NCBI GenBank assembly: GCA_963921195.1
Contig: OY992537.1
Location: 12,949,716 to 13,013,715 of the forward strand
Reading direction: 5' to 3'
Length of the DNA: 64,000 bases
From: Pegoplata infirma
Lineage: Eukaryota > Arthropoda > Insecta > Diptera > Anthomyiidae
Notes under the pieces: model-generated
Told to the model about the DNA's origin: nothing
Seen by the model: the letters and a program-made list of their open reading frames with translations, nothing else
Databases searched by the model: none
Translations under genes and position numbers: made by a program
Shown: positions 34,725-47,215 of the stretch, in pieces
Layout: each line of letters begins with the position of its first letter
Position numbering within the stretch: position 1 is the first letter of the stretch

Positions 34725-35367
34725 CATATTTGTCTGCGAACTTTAACCTCGTATTTTAATCTTTCGTTTCCTTTTAAAGCTTAATCACGAGTTGAGCTTT
34801 TTATTAGTAAAAATCAATCTCAATTTCGGAAATGCCATTTTAGCTCAAAGATTGTGATATTTTTACAGTTTGTTAAGAGTTTTTTATGATTAAAAATCTC
34901 ATATTATTGGGAAGCAGTTGTCGATAGAATGACAAAATGATGCATTAAGCCAGAACTTTGTCAGTTTCTGGACTTTGTCTCTTTTTGCGAATATTAAACC
35001 AGATTAAAGCTTTTTTCTCTGTAAAGCTCTATTGTGATTTTCAAGCTTTTGTGCTAGTTTTTGTTATTTTATTTCAATTTAAAGTTATTTTGATGCTTAT
35101 GCTTTTATCTCGGTGCTTTAAGCCTACGTTGTTTTTATCTAGCTTAAAACTTTGCCGAGCTTTTTAGGATATTATTAAGTTGTTTTATCTCTTGTTTTAG
35201 ATCTTAGGATTTTAACCAGCTTTTAATATTTTTGAGTTTTAATATGTGGTTTTCGGTATATTTTCTTGGCAATATACTTTTAAGCTTTTATCTTCACTCT
35301 AATTTTATCACTCTAATTAAAAAAATATTTGTTTCCTACTATAATTTGATGTTAAGTTTTTAAAGAT
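34725..35367 (+). repeat. 643-bp spacer, copy 1 of a segmental duplication
   Basis: Non-satellite sequence between the two arrays. By eye it is identical to 36942-37584 except for one substitution (T at 34742 against G at 36960). T-rich with repeated AGCTTTT motifs, and no convincing ORF; the 69-residue frame is present in both copies but has no recognisable features. Confidence 0.9.
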
Positions 35368-36941
35368 ATAGATTGATAGATTGATAGATTGATAGATTGA
35401 TAGATTGTTAGATTGATAGATTGATAGATTGATAGATTGATAGATTGATAGATTGATAGATTGATAGATTGATAGATTGATAGATTGATAGATTGATAGA
35501 TTGATAGATTGATAGATTGATAGATTGATAGATTGATAGATTGATAGATTGATAGATTGATAGATTGATAGATTGATAGATTGATAGATTGATAGATTGA
35601 TAGATTGATAGATGATAGATTGATAGATTGATAGATTGATAGATTGATAGATTGATAGATTGATAGATTGATAGATTGATAGACTGATAGATTGATAGAT
35701 TGATAGATTTATAGATTGATAGATTGATAGATTGATAGATTGATAGATTGATAGATTGATAGATTGATAGATTGATAGATTGATAGATTGATAGATTGAT
35801 AGATTGATAGATTGATAGATTGATAGATTGATAGATTGATAGATTGATAGATTGATAGATTGATAGATTGATAGATTGATAGATTGATAGATTGATAGAT
35901 TGATAGATTGATAGATTGATAGATTGATAGATTGATAGATTGATAGATTGATAGATTGATAGATTGATAGATTGATAGATTGATAGATTGATAGATTGAT
36001 AGATTGATAGATTGATAGATTGATAGATTGATAGATTGATAGATTGATAGATTGATAGATTGATAGATTGATAGATTGATAGATTGATAGATTGATAGAT
36101 TGATAGATTGATAGAATGATAGAATGATAGATTGATAGATTGATAGATTGATAGATTGATAGATTGATAGATTGATAGATTGATAGATTGATAGATTGAT
36201 AGATTGATAGATTGATAGATTGATAGAATGATAGATTGATAGATTGATAGATTGATAGATTGATAGATTGATAGATTGATAGATTGATAGATTGATAGAT
36301 TGATAGATTGATAGATTGATAGAATGATAGATTGATAGATTGATAGATTGATAGATTGATAGATTGATAGATTGATAGATTGATAGATTGATAGATTGAT
36401 AGATTGATAGATTGATAGATTGATAGATTGATAGATTGATAGATTGATAGATTGATAGATTGATAGATTGATAGATTGATAGATTGATAAGATTGATAGA
36501 TTGATAGATTGATAGATTGATAGATTGATAGATTGATAGATTGATAGATTGATAGATTGATAGATTGATAGATTGATAGATTGATAGATTGATAGATTGA
36601 TAGATTGATAGATTGATAGATTGATAGATTGATAGATTGATAGATTGATAGATTGATAGATTGATAGATTGATAGATTGATAGATTGATAGATTGATAGA
36701 TTGATAGATTGATAGATTGATAGATTGATAGATTGATAGATTGATAGATTGATAGATTGATAGATTGATAGATTGATAGATTGATAGATTGATAGATTGA
36801 TAGATTGATAGATTGATAGATTGATAGATTGATAGATTGATAGATTGATAGATTGATAGATTGATAGATTGATAGATTGATAGATTGATAGATTGATAGA
36901 TTGATAGATTGATAGATTGATAGATTGATAGATTGATAGAT
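35368..36941 (+). repeat. 8-bp satellite (GATAGATT)n, array 2
   Basis: About 1.57 kb of the same 8-bp unit. It repeats the variant map of array 1 (one GATTTATAG, then a double GATAGAAT at about 36115-36125, then single ones at about 36227 and 36323), with spacing changed by whole units. It also has a one-base insertion (GATAAGATT) at about 36488 and a missing-base unit near 35613. The 411-residue frame is an artefact. Confidence 0.95.
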
Positions 36942-37584
36942 CATATTTGTCTGCGAACTGTAACCTCGTATTTTAATCTTTCGTTTCCTTTTAAAGCTTA
37001 ATCACGAGTTGAGCTTTTTATTAGTAAAAATCAATCTCAATTTCGGAAATGCCATTTTAGCTCAAAGATTGTGATATTTTTACAGTTTGTTAAGAGTTTT
37101 TTATGATTAAAAATCTCATATTATTGGGAAGCAGTTGTCGATAGAATGACAAAATGATGCATTAAGCCAGAACTTTGTCAGTTTCTGGACTTTGTCTCTT
37201 TTTGCGAATATTAAACCAGATTAAAGCTTTTTTCTCTGTAAAGCTCTATTGTGATTTTCAAGCTTTTGTGCTAGTTTTTGTTATTTTATTTCAATTTAAA
37301 GTTATTTTGATGCTTATGCTTTTATCTCGGTGCTTTAAGCCTACGTTGTTTTTATCTAGCTTAAAACTTTGCCGAGCTTTTTAGGATATTATTAAGTTGT
37401 TTTATCTCTTGTTTTAGATCTTAGGATTTTAACCAGCTTTTAATATTTTTGAGTTTTAATATGTGGTTTTCGGTATATTTTCTTGGCAATATACTTTTAA
37501 GCTTTTATCTTCACTCTAATTTTATCACTCTAATTAAAAAAATATTTGTTTCCTACTATAATTTGATGTTAAGTTTTTAAAGAT
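36942..37584 (+). repeat. 643-bp spacer, copy 2 of a segmental duplication
   Basis: Near-identical partner of 34725-35367 at a distance of 2217 bp. It ends where the sequence departs to TGTGCAATTCC instead of re-entering satellite. Confidence 0.9.
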
Positions 37585-38823
37585 TGTGCAATTCCACTTC
37601 AAACTAGTTGAAATTTATCCAATTTATAGAATGAAACTCATAGTAGTATTGTTTTAATTAAATTGTATAAACTAATATAAAAGCTCAAATGTTTAAATAA
37701 AAGTTTAAAAGTAAAAATGGTATACAAAAAACCCATATAAAAGCTCAAAAATATAAAAAGCTTTCGATATAGATGATCTTCCATTCATTATGCCTTAAAT
37801 TTTTGTATTTTTTTTATTTTAAAGCCTTAAGTTTATCTAAAGTTTATTTAGTTTTTCGATAACTTTTCCAAGTCCATAAAGGGTTAAATATATTTAATGT
37901 TGATGTTAGTAAGTACATACAAAGTAGTGAAGTGTTGTTAGGATTTTTCCTTTGTGTTGTTGGTTGTGTTGTTGCCGTAAAGACTATAACTGACTGACTG
38001 ATTACTATAACATTTAATATATTTGAATATAAAAATGATGAAAAAGGGGTTTTTCCTTTTACTTTTCTATTGTTGCAAGCAAACTAAATAAAAGGAGTAC
38101 ATACATACTTATTATTCTATATAACAGCTGTTGTAGTGCTAATACATCTAAGAAAAAGAGACTCTTTCAAAAGCTGTTGAACAAAAAGTACCTACTAGGG
38201 AGTGTGGGTTGGCATAAGGAGTTTGCAAGTTAAATTTATGTTAAATATTTTACGATTTTTAAATGACGGTTAGCAATTTGATGAAAAAGTAGGCTATAAA
38301 AATTTTATGCTGATTAAATTTTTATCGTTACTAACATTTATTCTCTGTTTCTCCTTCCCCAAAGACTTTGAGCTTTTTCTATTGTTCCTCCATAAATGTC
38401 TAATTGAAACTGTTAACAAAATTGATGGTTGCATTTAAAATAATACACATAAAGTTAACTTTTCTTTTAGTATGGTAGTTGGGTATTTTTAGTTAGCTGT
38501 ATAGTTTAAGTGTTTTCGTTTTGTATTTATTAAACTATATAAATTGAAATTTATATTAGTATTTTTTTATGATATTTACGTGTTTAAAATAATAGTTTTT
38601 AATAAAAATTAAAAATATATAGCTGATGAGACATATTTTTGTTTGTTTTTTCTTGGAAACTTGAGCATTTGGGTTTATTTGAAACATATTTTAGGAAATT
38701 GAAATGGTGATGGAATTAAATTTTAATTTCCCCTAAGTGTACCCCTCTAGTAGTGATGACGATATGACACTGACTATTCTTTTACACTCATTTGAAGTTG
38801 GGAAACTTTTATTATAATTATTA
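37585..38823. other. Apparently unique noncoding DNA
   Basis: About 1.2 kb with no recognised transposon ends and no exon-like frame. AT-rich throughout. Confidence 0.35.
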
Positions 38824-38835
38824 TAATAATCTGTA

Positions 38836-38945
38836 TAAGTGGCGTATACTTAATTTTGTAATTGCATTTAATAACAATCATACGCAACGGTGCACAGTGT
38901 GTTTTTTTTAATAAGTTGGCTATTCAGTAAGCAGGTACTGGCTAA
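38836..38945. repeat. GGCGTATACTTAAT / CAATCATACGC repeat
   Basis: Related to 22106-22230: AAGTGGCGTATACTTAATTT, AATAACAATCATACGCA and CAGTAAGCAGGTACTGG. The GCGTAT and ATACGC ends of the first 45 bp are inverted, so it could be a very small MITE. Confidence 0.5.
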
Positions 38946-39195
38946 CGTAATTAAATATTTTTCCAATAAAGTACGCAAAATTTCCGAATTTTTGAGCCGG
39001 ATTAAGTCAAAAAATTCATACATGAATTTTGATTGAAATACGTAATTTTTTTTTATCTTTGACCACTGGTTGCCGACAGAAGATGACCTTGGAAAATTTT
39101 TTCATAAATTTTGCCATAAACAGCTCTAATATGGCCATCTTTTGGCAGGTATTGCGACACGAAAATCAAAAGTTTAAATTTGACGGGACGCCCTA
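38946..39195 (+). mobile_element. Dispersed repeat R2, fragment
   Basis: TATTTTTCCAATAAAGTACG, AATTTTTGAGCCGGATT, AGAAGATGACCTTGG, AATATGGCCATCTTTTGGC and GACGGGACGCCCTAA are shared with 19040-19290 and 26150-26390. Confidence 0.6.
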
Positions 39196-40190
39196 ATGAT
39201 GATCAATATAGTATTTTTTTTACAATTTCAAACTGATACTGACTGACACATTGAAAGAGCGATATTACAATAATAATCCTTACAATATGTATTTTTGAAA
39301 ATACATTGAAACACATATAGACAATACATTGAACAATAATACCAGAACAACAACATACATTATTATATAAAAACCATGTTTATAAACCAATATAAGTAAA
39401 TAAAATAAATACATAACAATGTCACCATATCAAAAACCGTACTCGTAAAAATGTGGACATTCGACATTTCATTCTAAATACGAGGATGTATATTATAAAG
39501 TCTCTACTAATAACTAAGTACAACCACAGCTTGTGTCACATAAACTTCACTTCCATATTCAATATTGTTACAAAATAAATACATTAAGGTGGTAAATATT
39601 GGTAAATACTATTAAAATTTTAATGAAGCACATTATTGTCTATTGTATTTCCAGGGGTTGTTAAATTCGTTAAGTTTGAACAATAGGCCATATCGATTTT
39701 TACTTTTATTTTTTTTTGAGCTGTAAGAGGTCCAAAAGTTTCTATTGGTTGTAAAAATGACCCCATAAATTTTCGTGATAACCGAAAATTTCCTTACCAT
39801 TCCGCATCACGGTTAAAGTAAAAACCCCAACAAATTACATATATCATCTTATTTCTAGGCAACCAAATATTTTTGTTGGTGTGATCTATTTGGAAAAATA
39901 GGTCTTCCCTGTCTCGACAAGATCACATTCAAAAATATTCCAAACAAAATTTTTTTTTTGCGAATTATGGTGCTTTTAAGTATTAAAAAATCGTTAAATC
40001 GTAACTTCATTAGCGATTTATCCACTTTAAAAAATTATATTATGGGGGAAACTTTCCGCTAGTATTACAAATGCCTCCCCCGAAGTCATATAAAAATAAA
40101 AAATTCCTTGGGCAGCCAAATCGCGGATTAAATAAAAATCCCCCAAAACTATACTATACGAGTGCAATAGCCCGTATCGATTTTTCTTTT
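39196..40190. other. Apparently unique noncoding DNA
   Basis: No clear repeat ends. The motif CAATAG(G)CC(A/G)TATCGATTTTT occurs twice (about 39685 and 40165), which might mark an old insertion. No coding frame. Confidence 0.35.
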
Positions 40191-40274
40191 TTATACCCTC
40201 CACTTTAGTGATAAGTTTATCATTCCGTTTGAAACACCTCGAAATATTGGTCTAGGACACCATTAAGTATGTAT
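40191..40274 (+). mobile_element. Mini-me-like element, head fragment (interrupted)
   Basis: TATACCCTCCACTTTAGTG, CATTCCGTTTGAAACACCTC and TATTGGTCTAGGACACCATT form the head of the first subfamily. The copy breaks at the foldback, and a tail end is found at about 41800-41859. Confidence 0.7.
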
Positions 40275-40276
40275 GA

Positions 40277-41568
40277 GACATTGGACTGGCAGTTTTTTTT
40301 TTGTCAACTTTCGATTTTCGCAAGTGTCCGGGCAAATTTTCATTGTCTTAGGTCTAAAACGTATGTGGTACAAATTTAAGGTCAATCGGATTAAATTAAC
40401 CCGTGGGGCCCGGCGGTCAAAATTTTGGACTTTTGAGAAATTTTTACAAATAAAATTAAAAAAATATTTATCTTTCGACACATCATATTTGTTAATTTCG
40501 ATGCGCTGGGCACGAATATCAAAGAAAATTTATAATCGCTCGATCGGTTTTCGACATATCGCCATTTCAAATTTGTAAAAAATGGGTTTTTTCCTACGTT
40601 CAAGAATTTTTTTAAAAAAAGTCTCAAAATTTCATTCCGCCGACCCTTTTGTAAAGCTTGAGACAATCTTTCATTTAAAACTAATTTGAGCCAAATCGGA
40701 ACATTTTAAGCCGTGGCGTCCATCGATCAAAGTTTTGGCTTTTTAGAAACTTTTTACCAAAAACCCTAAACTTTGATCGATGGGTGCCACGGGTTAAAAT
40801 GATCTAACTTGGCTCAAATTAAGCTTAAATGAAATAATTTATCAAGCTCTATGAAAGGGTTAAAATAAAGAAATTTTTAGAGTTTTTTTTTAAAAAATTC
40901 TTAATTTAGGAAAAAACCGTCCATTTTGCAATTTTTTGACAAATTTTAAATGGCGATATCTCGAAAACCGTTCGACCGATTTTATAAATTTTTGATATTC
41001 GTATTCAGCATGCTAAAATTTATGAAAATAATGTATCGCAAGATTTTATTATTATTTATTTTTTCAAAAATCCAAAATTTTGGTGGAAATTTTCCAAAAG
41101 TCCAAAACTTTAATCGAAGGGCGCCACGGGTTAAAAAGCTCGAATTTGGCTCAAATTAGTTTTAAATGAAAGATTGCCTGAAGCTCTACAAAAGGGTCGA
41201 CGGAATGAAATTTTGAGACTTTTTTAAAACATTTCTTGAACGTAGGAAAAAACCGCCATTTTTTTTAAAATTTCAAATAGCGATATGTCGAAAACTGTTT
41301 GACCGATTTTAATTTTTTTTTTGATATTCGTGCTCAGCACATCAAAATTAACAAGCGTGATGCGTCGAAAGATATATTTATATTTATTTTTTTTTAATTT
41401 TTCAAAAATCCCAAACTTTGACCGCCGGGCGCCACGGGTTAATTTAATCCGATTGGCCTCAAATTGGTATCACTTGAGGTTTAGGCCTAGTAGAATAAAA
41501 ATGCCCGGAATTTGAAAATCGGAAAAGAAAAAATTTTGCTATACAGAAAAATGCCAGTCTAATGGGAC
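40277..41568. mobile_element. Foldback family X, 1.3 kb
   Basis: The left end CATTGGACTGGCA and the reverse complement of the right end CATTAGACTGGCA begin arms of about 600 bp. Shared blocks are CGGATTAAATTAACCCGTGG, TCTTTCGACACATCA, GAGACAATCTTTCATTTAAA and GATCAAAGTTTTGG. The motif TTTTAACCCGTGGCGCC recurs several times. An interrupted relative lies at 11268-12480. Three overlapping frames here translate the arms and have no conserved domain. Confidence 0.75.
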
Positions 41569-41573
41569 ATTCC

Positions 41574-41799
41574 AGGCCAAATCACTCACTTTTAGACCTG
41601 ACCCCCTTCGTTAGATTTTTTTTAGGATATGTTTTAGAACGTATTAAATGCAACTCTCAATCAAATTTTCAGCCTTTTATATCAAGTTGGTGTTGAGTAA
41701 TCAATTTTTCAAAATGGCGATTTTTTCAAAAAAATTACAAAATTAAACGAAGGGGCTCGGGTCTAAAAGTAAGTGATTTTGAACCGATAATAAACCACT
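41574..41799. mobile_element. Small palindromic element (TCACTTACTTTTAGACC arms)
   Basis: TCACTCACTTTTAGACCTGA followed by CCCCCTTCGTT near 41582 is mirrored by ACGAAGGGGCTCGGGTCT and AAAAGTAAGTGA near 41750-41780. About 220 bp, adjacent to the larger foldback. Confidence 0.65.
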
Positions 41800-41859
41800 G
41801 TGCTTTGTGGAAAGTATTCGCAGATTTGGTCTAGCCGAATTCAACTTTTTTACTTATTT
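41800..41859 (+). mobile_element. Mini-me-like tail fragment
   Basis: TTTGTGGAAAGTATTCGCAG, ATTTGGTCTAGCCGAAT and TTTTTTACTTATT; probably the tail of the copy whose head is at 40191-40274. Confidence 0.65.
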
Positions 41860-42490
41860 AAAATTAAAATCTAATGGATAGTTTTTTTTTTATAATTACA
41901 CAGCAAAATGGTTAAAAATACGTCAAGGTTATGACTAATAGTTGGCTGAGCAAAATAAATTAAGAAAACACAAATGAGTGTCACCTTATTTTTTATAAAT
42001 TTGTATGTTTGTGTATATAAAACATCAATTGAAATACAAAATGAACTTACTTGACCATTTAAACTATACTCTCATATAGTTGGCATTTCTTTTTTTTCTG
42101 ATATTCTGTGATGGTCTCCGTGTTGTTGCTCTGTGTATACAATTTCTGTGTTGAGTATGGTCATGCCACAAAGAATAGAAAATGTTTTAACAATACCCAG
42201 TTAATAGAGAAAAATTGCTAAATGACCCATAAAACGTACTGTATGTAATAAAAAACTTTGATAGAAAAAAAAAATTCTATCAATTGAATAGTCAAAATAG
42301 AAAAAAAGTAAATTGACTACTATGGCACACGATATAGTCCTCTTATGTTACACTGGTGACTGGTTGCATAGCAAAAAATGAAGAAAAAAACAAGAAGAAA
42401 AACCTGAAACATAGTTAACAACTTGTAACATAGTAAAATTGTAAAATAGTAACTGTATTGACAGGTGACTACTACATATTTTAATACATA
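41860..42490. other. No feature recognised
   Basis: AT-rich DNA without recognised repeats. Confidence 0.35.
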
Positions 42491-42494
42491 TATA

Positions 42495-43100
42495 TACTCA
42501 AAAAAATAAAACTGTAAAGTTAGCAAAAAATTTAGTTAAATTTAACTAAAAAAAACACATGATTTTGAACCTACTAAATTTCTAGTTAATTTAACAAAAA
42601 ATATTTAGTTAACTTTTCGTAGAATGAATGTAGCAAAAAAAACCGTAGTTTTAACTAAAAATTCAGCTGAAAATTTCGTAACATTTTTTATTAGTTGAAT
42701 TCAGCTAAACTTTTTGTAAAAAATTTTAAGTTTGGTAAATATTGGCTTTAAACACTAACACTTCACTTATTTTTTCTTTTTTTTTCACAGCATTAAGTTC
42801 AGCTTAAGTAGGACTTATGAGATTTGTATAGGAGGCTACACAAGAAATGTTTAAAATTTTTCACTTGAAAAAAATGTTACAAAAAATCAGCAAATTAATT
42901 AGTAAAAATTCGTAAACTCAGTTTTAAAGTCAACAAAAAAAAATTAGTTCAAAATTTGTACAAAACTAGTATTTTCGTAAATTGAACTTAACTAGAAAAA
43001 GTAGTTAAAACGCTGATTTTAACTAAAAATTTGCTAAAAAGCCAGTAAACTCGAGTTAACAAAAAAAATTGTTAACTTTACAGTTTTATTTTTTTGAGTG
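42495..43100. mobile_element. MITE with (C)ACTCAAAAAAATAAAACTG termini and TA duplication
   Basis: ACTCAAAAAAATAAAACTGT at the left and its reverse complement at the right are near perfect, continuing with AAAGTTARCAA. TA flanks each end. The interior is rich in AGTTAACTAAAAATT-type motifs in both orientations. About 606 bp, noncoding. Confidence 0.8.
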
Positions 43101-43293
43101 TAGATGACTTTTTTTAGAATTGTAAGGACTTATTGTTAGTAATGTTAGGGATCATGCAATGGTACAAATAAGAAAAATATTAAAATTTAATAAAACTATT
43201 ACATAAATGCAATTGACAAGAGTTTTAACACTAAAAATACCCCGAACAAAATAAAAAAGTTTGTATGAGTGTACAAATCATTAGTAGTTAGTA

Positions 43294-43858
43294 CACTCAA
43301 AATAAATTCTCTTTCCAATCAGCAGAAAAATCTTCTGAACGTCCATTTTGAGACATATGAGAAGTGTGCTGATTTTAGCAGACACGGTTTGCTGAAAGTC
43401 TGTCATGATTATCTAGGTGAAATCAGCAGATAATTCTGTCAAATCAGCAGAGAAATCTGCTGATATTTTCTAGAAAATTTTTGTTTTTAGAAAATTTGTT
43501 TTCATGAAAACTAATTTAAACTTAAAAAAAAAATTCAAAAATGTTTCTGTAAAATTAGCAATATAAAATACCGATTTTTTTTGGTTTATTAATCTTAATC
43601 GAAAAAAATTAATGCTTAAAAAAAACTTTAAAAAATTTTCTTGAAAAAAGGATGACAGAAAACTATTTCTGTAGTATTACAAAATAATCTGCTAAAAATA
43701 TGTTCAAAAACATTTTGAAATTCAGCAAACAGAATTAGACTAAATGACTGACATTTTATTGAAAATATCAATTTTAGCAGAATAATTTGTTGAAAGTTTG
43801 AAAAATCAAACTGAAAGTCGTGTTACAGATTTTTTTGACAGAGTTTTTTTTTTGAGTT
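43294..43858. mobile_element. CACTCAAAA / AATCAGCAGA element, copy 1
   Basis: Starts with TA-CACTCAAAATAAATTCTC and ends in TTTTTTTTTTGAGTTA. It contains repeated ATCAGCAGA/TCTGCTGAT motifs and TCATGATTATCTAGGTGAA. Inverted relatives occur at about 46760-47215 (AAACATTTTTAGCAGATTAT-type block) and 49100-49327. Confidence 0.6.
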
Positions 43859-43904
43859 AAGAAGTGTAAAAAATATATTGAAAAAAGCATTATGACTGGT
43901 TGTG

Positions 43905-44600
43905 CCAATATTTCTTTCAAAATTTGTATATCGAGGGCCTATATTCAAAACCCTCTATCTTCCATTTTCACGAAAATTACTTTTTGATGGCAAAATATTC
44001 AGTTAAACTGCCGCCATCTATGGTGTAAAATTCAGAACAAAAATATTTCTTTTTTGTTATTGCATTTGCAATATTGGTTTTCTCTATCTCTTACACAATT
44101 ACTTTTTCTGAATGCAAAACCCTCTATCTTTTCAAATAATTAATTTATAAATATTCATACTAATTTTTGCATGCCGAACATGAATTTGTCAACAAAATTC
44201 CAGAATCACGTTTTTGGTCCACTGATGCTAATTTTTTTCTCAAAATTCTTGTTTGACTTTTTTAAAAAATAAGGCTCAAAATTTGGATGTCTTGTGTACA
44301 TTATGAAACAAAAATTTTAGTCTTAAAAGCTGATCAGCATCTGTGGACCAAAATCGCGTTTTTAATTTTGTACTATTTTTTACATAACATACTCAACAGT
44401 TTGTCATCTTTTATGATAAATTCGGCAAAAAAATTTTTTTTTCTCAAAAATCAGCACCTGTGGAAAAAACCGCGATTCGGAACTCTTTATAAGCCGTTAT
44501 CATTAATTAATCACTTAAAAAATTTACCGATGTCGTAAATGAAATCATAATAATTCATTTTTATTAAAATGCAAAACCCTCTATCTGAACATTTTCATTC
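43905..44600. repeat. Mixed old repeats (R3 and R2 fragments)
   Basis: 43912-44200 resembles the left third of 20503-21434. AAAACCCTCTATCT occurs three times (about 43959, 44118 and 44573). 44300-44520 is an R2 fragment (GCTGATCAGCATCTGTGG, AATCAGCACCTGTGG). No gene. Confidence 0.5.
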
Positions 44601-44624
44601 ATGTACTTAATATTTTTGAGAAAT

Positions 44625-44790
44625 TATGAAAAAAAAATTTTGATGAAAAAAAAAAATTTGATGAAAAATAAAAAAATTAATGAAAAAAAATTAATGAAAA
44701 AAAAAATTGATGAAAAAAAACATTTTGATAAAAAAAAGTATGATGAAAAAAGAAAAAAATTTATGAAAAAAAAAATTGATGAAAAATAAT
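44625..44790 (+). repeat. A-rich tandem repeat (TTGATGAAAAAAAA)
   Basis: About ten irregular units. The Lys-rich 62-residue plus frame is its translation. It is followed by the 220-bp unit also found after the similar array at 48270-48858. Confidence 0.75.
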
Positions 44791-44799
44791 TATGTTACT

Positions 44800-45015
44800 T
44801 TTTATTCACAGCTGGTGGAAAACGGTTTTATTCATCACGAGGTGAATTATTATCCAAGTTACAAACCCAAGTTATTAAAATTTTTGGTTATAAGAATATG
44901 AAAATATTAATTCTTGTTTTCTTTTTCGTTAATTGTTAGCTTATATAGTCAAACTGAGGTGGCGTCCTGCAACTTTTTTAAAATTAGACATAAGCCTAAA
45001 AACATTGTCATGTTA
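44800..45015 (+). repeat. 220-bp duplicated unit, copy 1
   Basis: TTTATTCATCACGAGGTGAA, TTATCCAAGTTACAAACCCA, TGAGGTGGCGTCCTGCAACT and AATTAGACATAAGCC recur in the same orientation at 48877-49092 with about a dozen differences. Both copies follow a TTGATGAAAA array, so array and unit probably moved together. Confidence 0.8.
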
Positions 45016-45079
45016 ACAACTCCGATGTGATCTTGCAAAACGCCGACACACTTGCATCTTTTTTTTCTCCTTTACCACA

Positions 45080-45608
45080 TAGAAAAAAAAATGGAGGAAA
45101 CAAATTTGAGTAATCACTTGTTTAAATTTAAAAACAAAAATTGAGTAATTTTTTAATTGACGCAATTAAAAATCTACTTAAAAATTTTAAAAACAATTTA
45201 AGTAAATAATTTAAAAAAATTTAATGGTTTTTTTTAATTTTTTTAAACTCTCAAAGTTTTTCGAATTCTCGTTTAGTTTATAGTTTTTGTGTATGTATAT
45301 GAAAGTATGTAATCGTCTTTATAAAATTTTCCTATGTTTTTGAGACATAAATATGTTTGGTAAAGTTTGAAAACACAAGTTTTTTTTTGTAAAAAAATTT
45401 AAAGCTTTTTTAAACTTAAAAAAAAAATAGATAAATTTTGAGTAAATTTTTAATTGTGTCAATTAAAAATTTACTCAAATTTTTTTTCAAACATTTAATA
45501 AATTCTTATTAAAAATTTACTCAATACTATTAAATCATTTACTAGTGCAAAATTGAGTAATTTTTTACTCAATAGTATTAAAAATTTGCTCAAATATTTT
45601 TTTTGTGC
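45080..45608 (-). mobile_element. ACTCAATTTT repeat element, copy 2
   Basis: Inverted relative of 1868-2460: GTGTCAATTAAAAATTTACTC, AATACTATTAAATCATTTAC and ATTGAGTAATTTTTTACTCA, ending in TTTTTTTTGTG. The motif at 45350 (AAATATGTTTGGTAAAGTTT) matches CAAATATATTTATG-type sequence in copy 1. Confidence 0.55.
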
Positions 45609-46384
45609 CGAATCAATCGTTGGAGCCCCGTAATTTTAGAAAAAGTTGGAAATTGTTGTACAGTGCTAAGTGGTTTATTATTTATTTTTTTTTAAATAAT
45701 TCGGCCATTCATTTGCAATGAAATTTATATCAGTTACCGCCCCCAGCCTCATCGAAAGTTGACAATTTTTTAACACAAATTTCAACTTTACCCTCCTGGG
45801 AAAAAGTGCACGCCTCTGTTGGGCCTACAATAGCAAACATAGATTATTTAATATGTAAGTAGTTTACAACATAAATAGCTAATAAATCCACTTTTTGAAA
45901 AACACAGCAAATATTTACCAAAAAAACAAACATTTTTATTTTAGCATATTTCTTTAAATAACAACAAAATTATGTCATAATTTGAAATCGTTATAAAAAA
46001 TGACAACTATTCCGTCATTTTTATTTTCTTTCATCTTGCTGCATTATTAAACATAAAAAAAATACACAAAATATGATTCTGTTACATATTTTTTTCTTGT
46101 CTTTTTTGGAATAAAAACATCAGTCAGTGTTTTTTTTCTTTTTTTTTGCAACTTTCGACTAGACTTGATGTTCATCAGACTACTCATATGTCATATGTTT
46201 CATTTGGTCTATTGTTGTAAAATAACAATATGAATTTGTCAAAATGAATTTCCGTATTTTGTTTTTGGGTGATAATGCAGATGTTGACATTTATATTTTT
46301 TTACAGTTTATTTAACAAGACATTAGTCACGGAAAATTTATTTTTTTGTTTAAAGTTCAAGTTCGTCATCGATGTTTTTGATAT
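45609..46384. other. Apparently unique noncoding DNA
   Basis: No recognised repeat ends or coding frames. Confidence 0.35.
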
Positions 46385-46388
46385 TTAG

Positions 46389-46625
46389 AAAAAATCCAAA
46401 AAATTTAGTAAATTTTGAATACTATTGAGTAAAAAATTACTCAATTTTGCAACAGTAAACGATGTAAGATGTTGAGTAAACTTTTAATAAAAATTTATTA
46501 AATGTATGACAACAAATTTGAGAAAAATATTAATTGACCCAATTAAAACTTTGCTCAACATTTTTCGTTTTTTTAAATTAAATTTTTAATTGTGACAAGT
46601 AAAAATTTGCTCTTTTTACCAAATA
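46389..46625 (+). mobile_element. ACTCAATTTT repeat element, fragment
   Basis: GAGTAAAAAATTACTCAATT, TGCAACAGTAAACGATGTAA and AATTTTTAATTGTGACAAGT match the left part of 1868-2460 closely. Confidence 0.6.
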
Positions 46626-46759
46626 TATTTATGCACAGAAAAACAAATATTTGCCCATTAATGATATTCATAGTATTTATGAACAAATACATAAAAATTA
46701 TGGAATTATAATTATTATACAAAAATACTTTTTCATTAAATTTTTTAGCAAACATGCAG

Positions 46760-47215
46760 CATATTTTTCTGCTAAAATGGATCTTTTTTCTAAAATCTCT
46801 GTCATTCAGTTATACAATATAATAGAAATTTTACTGAGTTTTTACTGATACTGTTTGTCAAATATTTTTGAACATATTTTTAGCAGATTATTTTAATTAC
46901 ACAAAAATAGTTTGCTGTAATTCTTTTTTGAATAAAATTTTCCAATTTTTTTTTTTCAAAGTGTTAATTTTTTTTTTGTTTTTTATGCAACCAAAAAGAT
47001 GTTTATAAACATATTTTTAGCAGATTATTTTGTAATTTTACAGTAATAATTTGCTGTCATCGTTTCTACTTTCTTAAGTTTTTTTTTCAAAGTTTGAATT
47101 TTTCCGATTTTTATGCAATTAAAAATTGATAAAACTAAAAAAAAACAATAGATTATATTGCTAACTTTACAGAAACATTCGTTTTATTTATTTTTTAAAG
47201 TTTAAATTAAAAATG
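46760..47215 (-). mobile_element. AGCAGA element, inverted fragment
   Basis: TTTTTAGCAGATTATTTTG, GTTTGCTGTAATTC and TTGCTAACTTTACAGAAACA are reverse-complement matches to 43540-43740. The block ACATATTTTTAGCAGATTAT occurs twice (about 46873 and 47010). Confidence 0.5.

Noticed and set aside
33117..36944. Long open frames of 536 and 411 residues (SIYQSINL repeats)
   Set aside because: They translate the 8-bp GATAGATT satellite, where 24 bp equal three units. There is no unique protein sequence and no gene context.
34958..37384. 69-residue frame present twice, identical
   Set aside because: It is present twice only because the 643-bp spacer is duplicated. One substitution outside the frame gives no evidence of selection, and no features are recognisable.
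46140..46200. Second hammerhead candidate on the minus strand (CTGATGA ... GAAAG)
   Set aside because: The stretch between the two core parts cannot form stem II, and GAAA is followed by G rather than C with no matching cleavage triplet.
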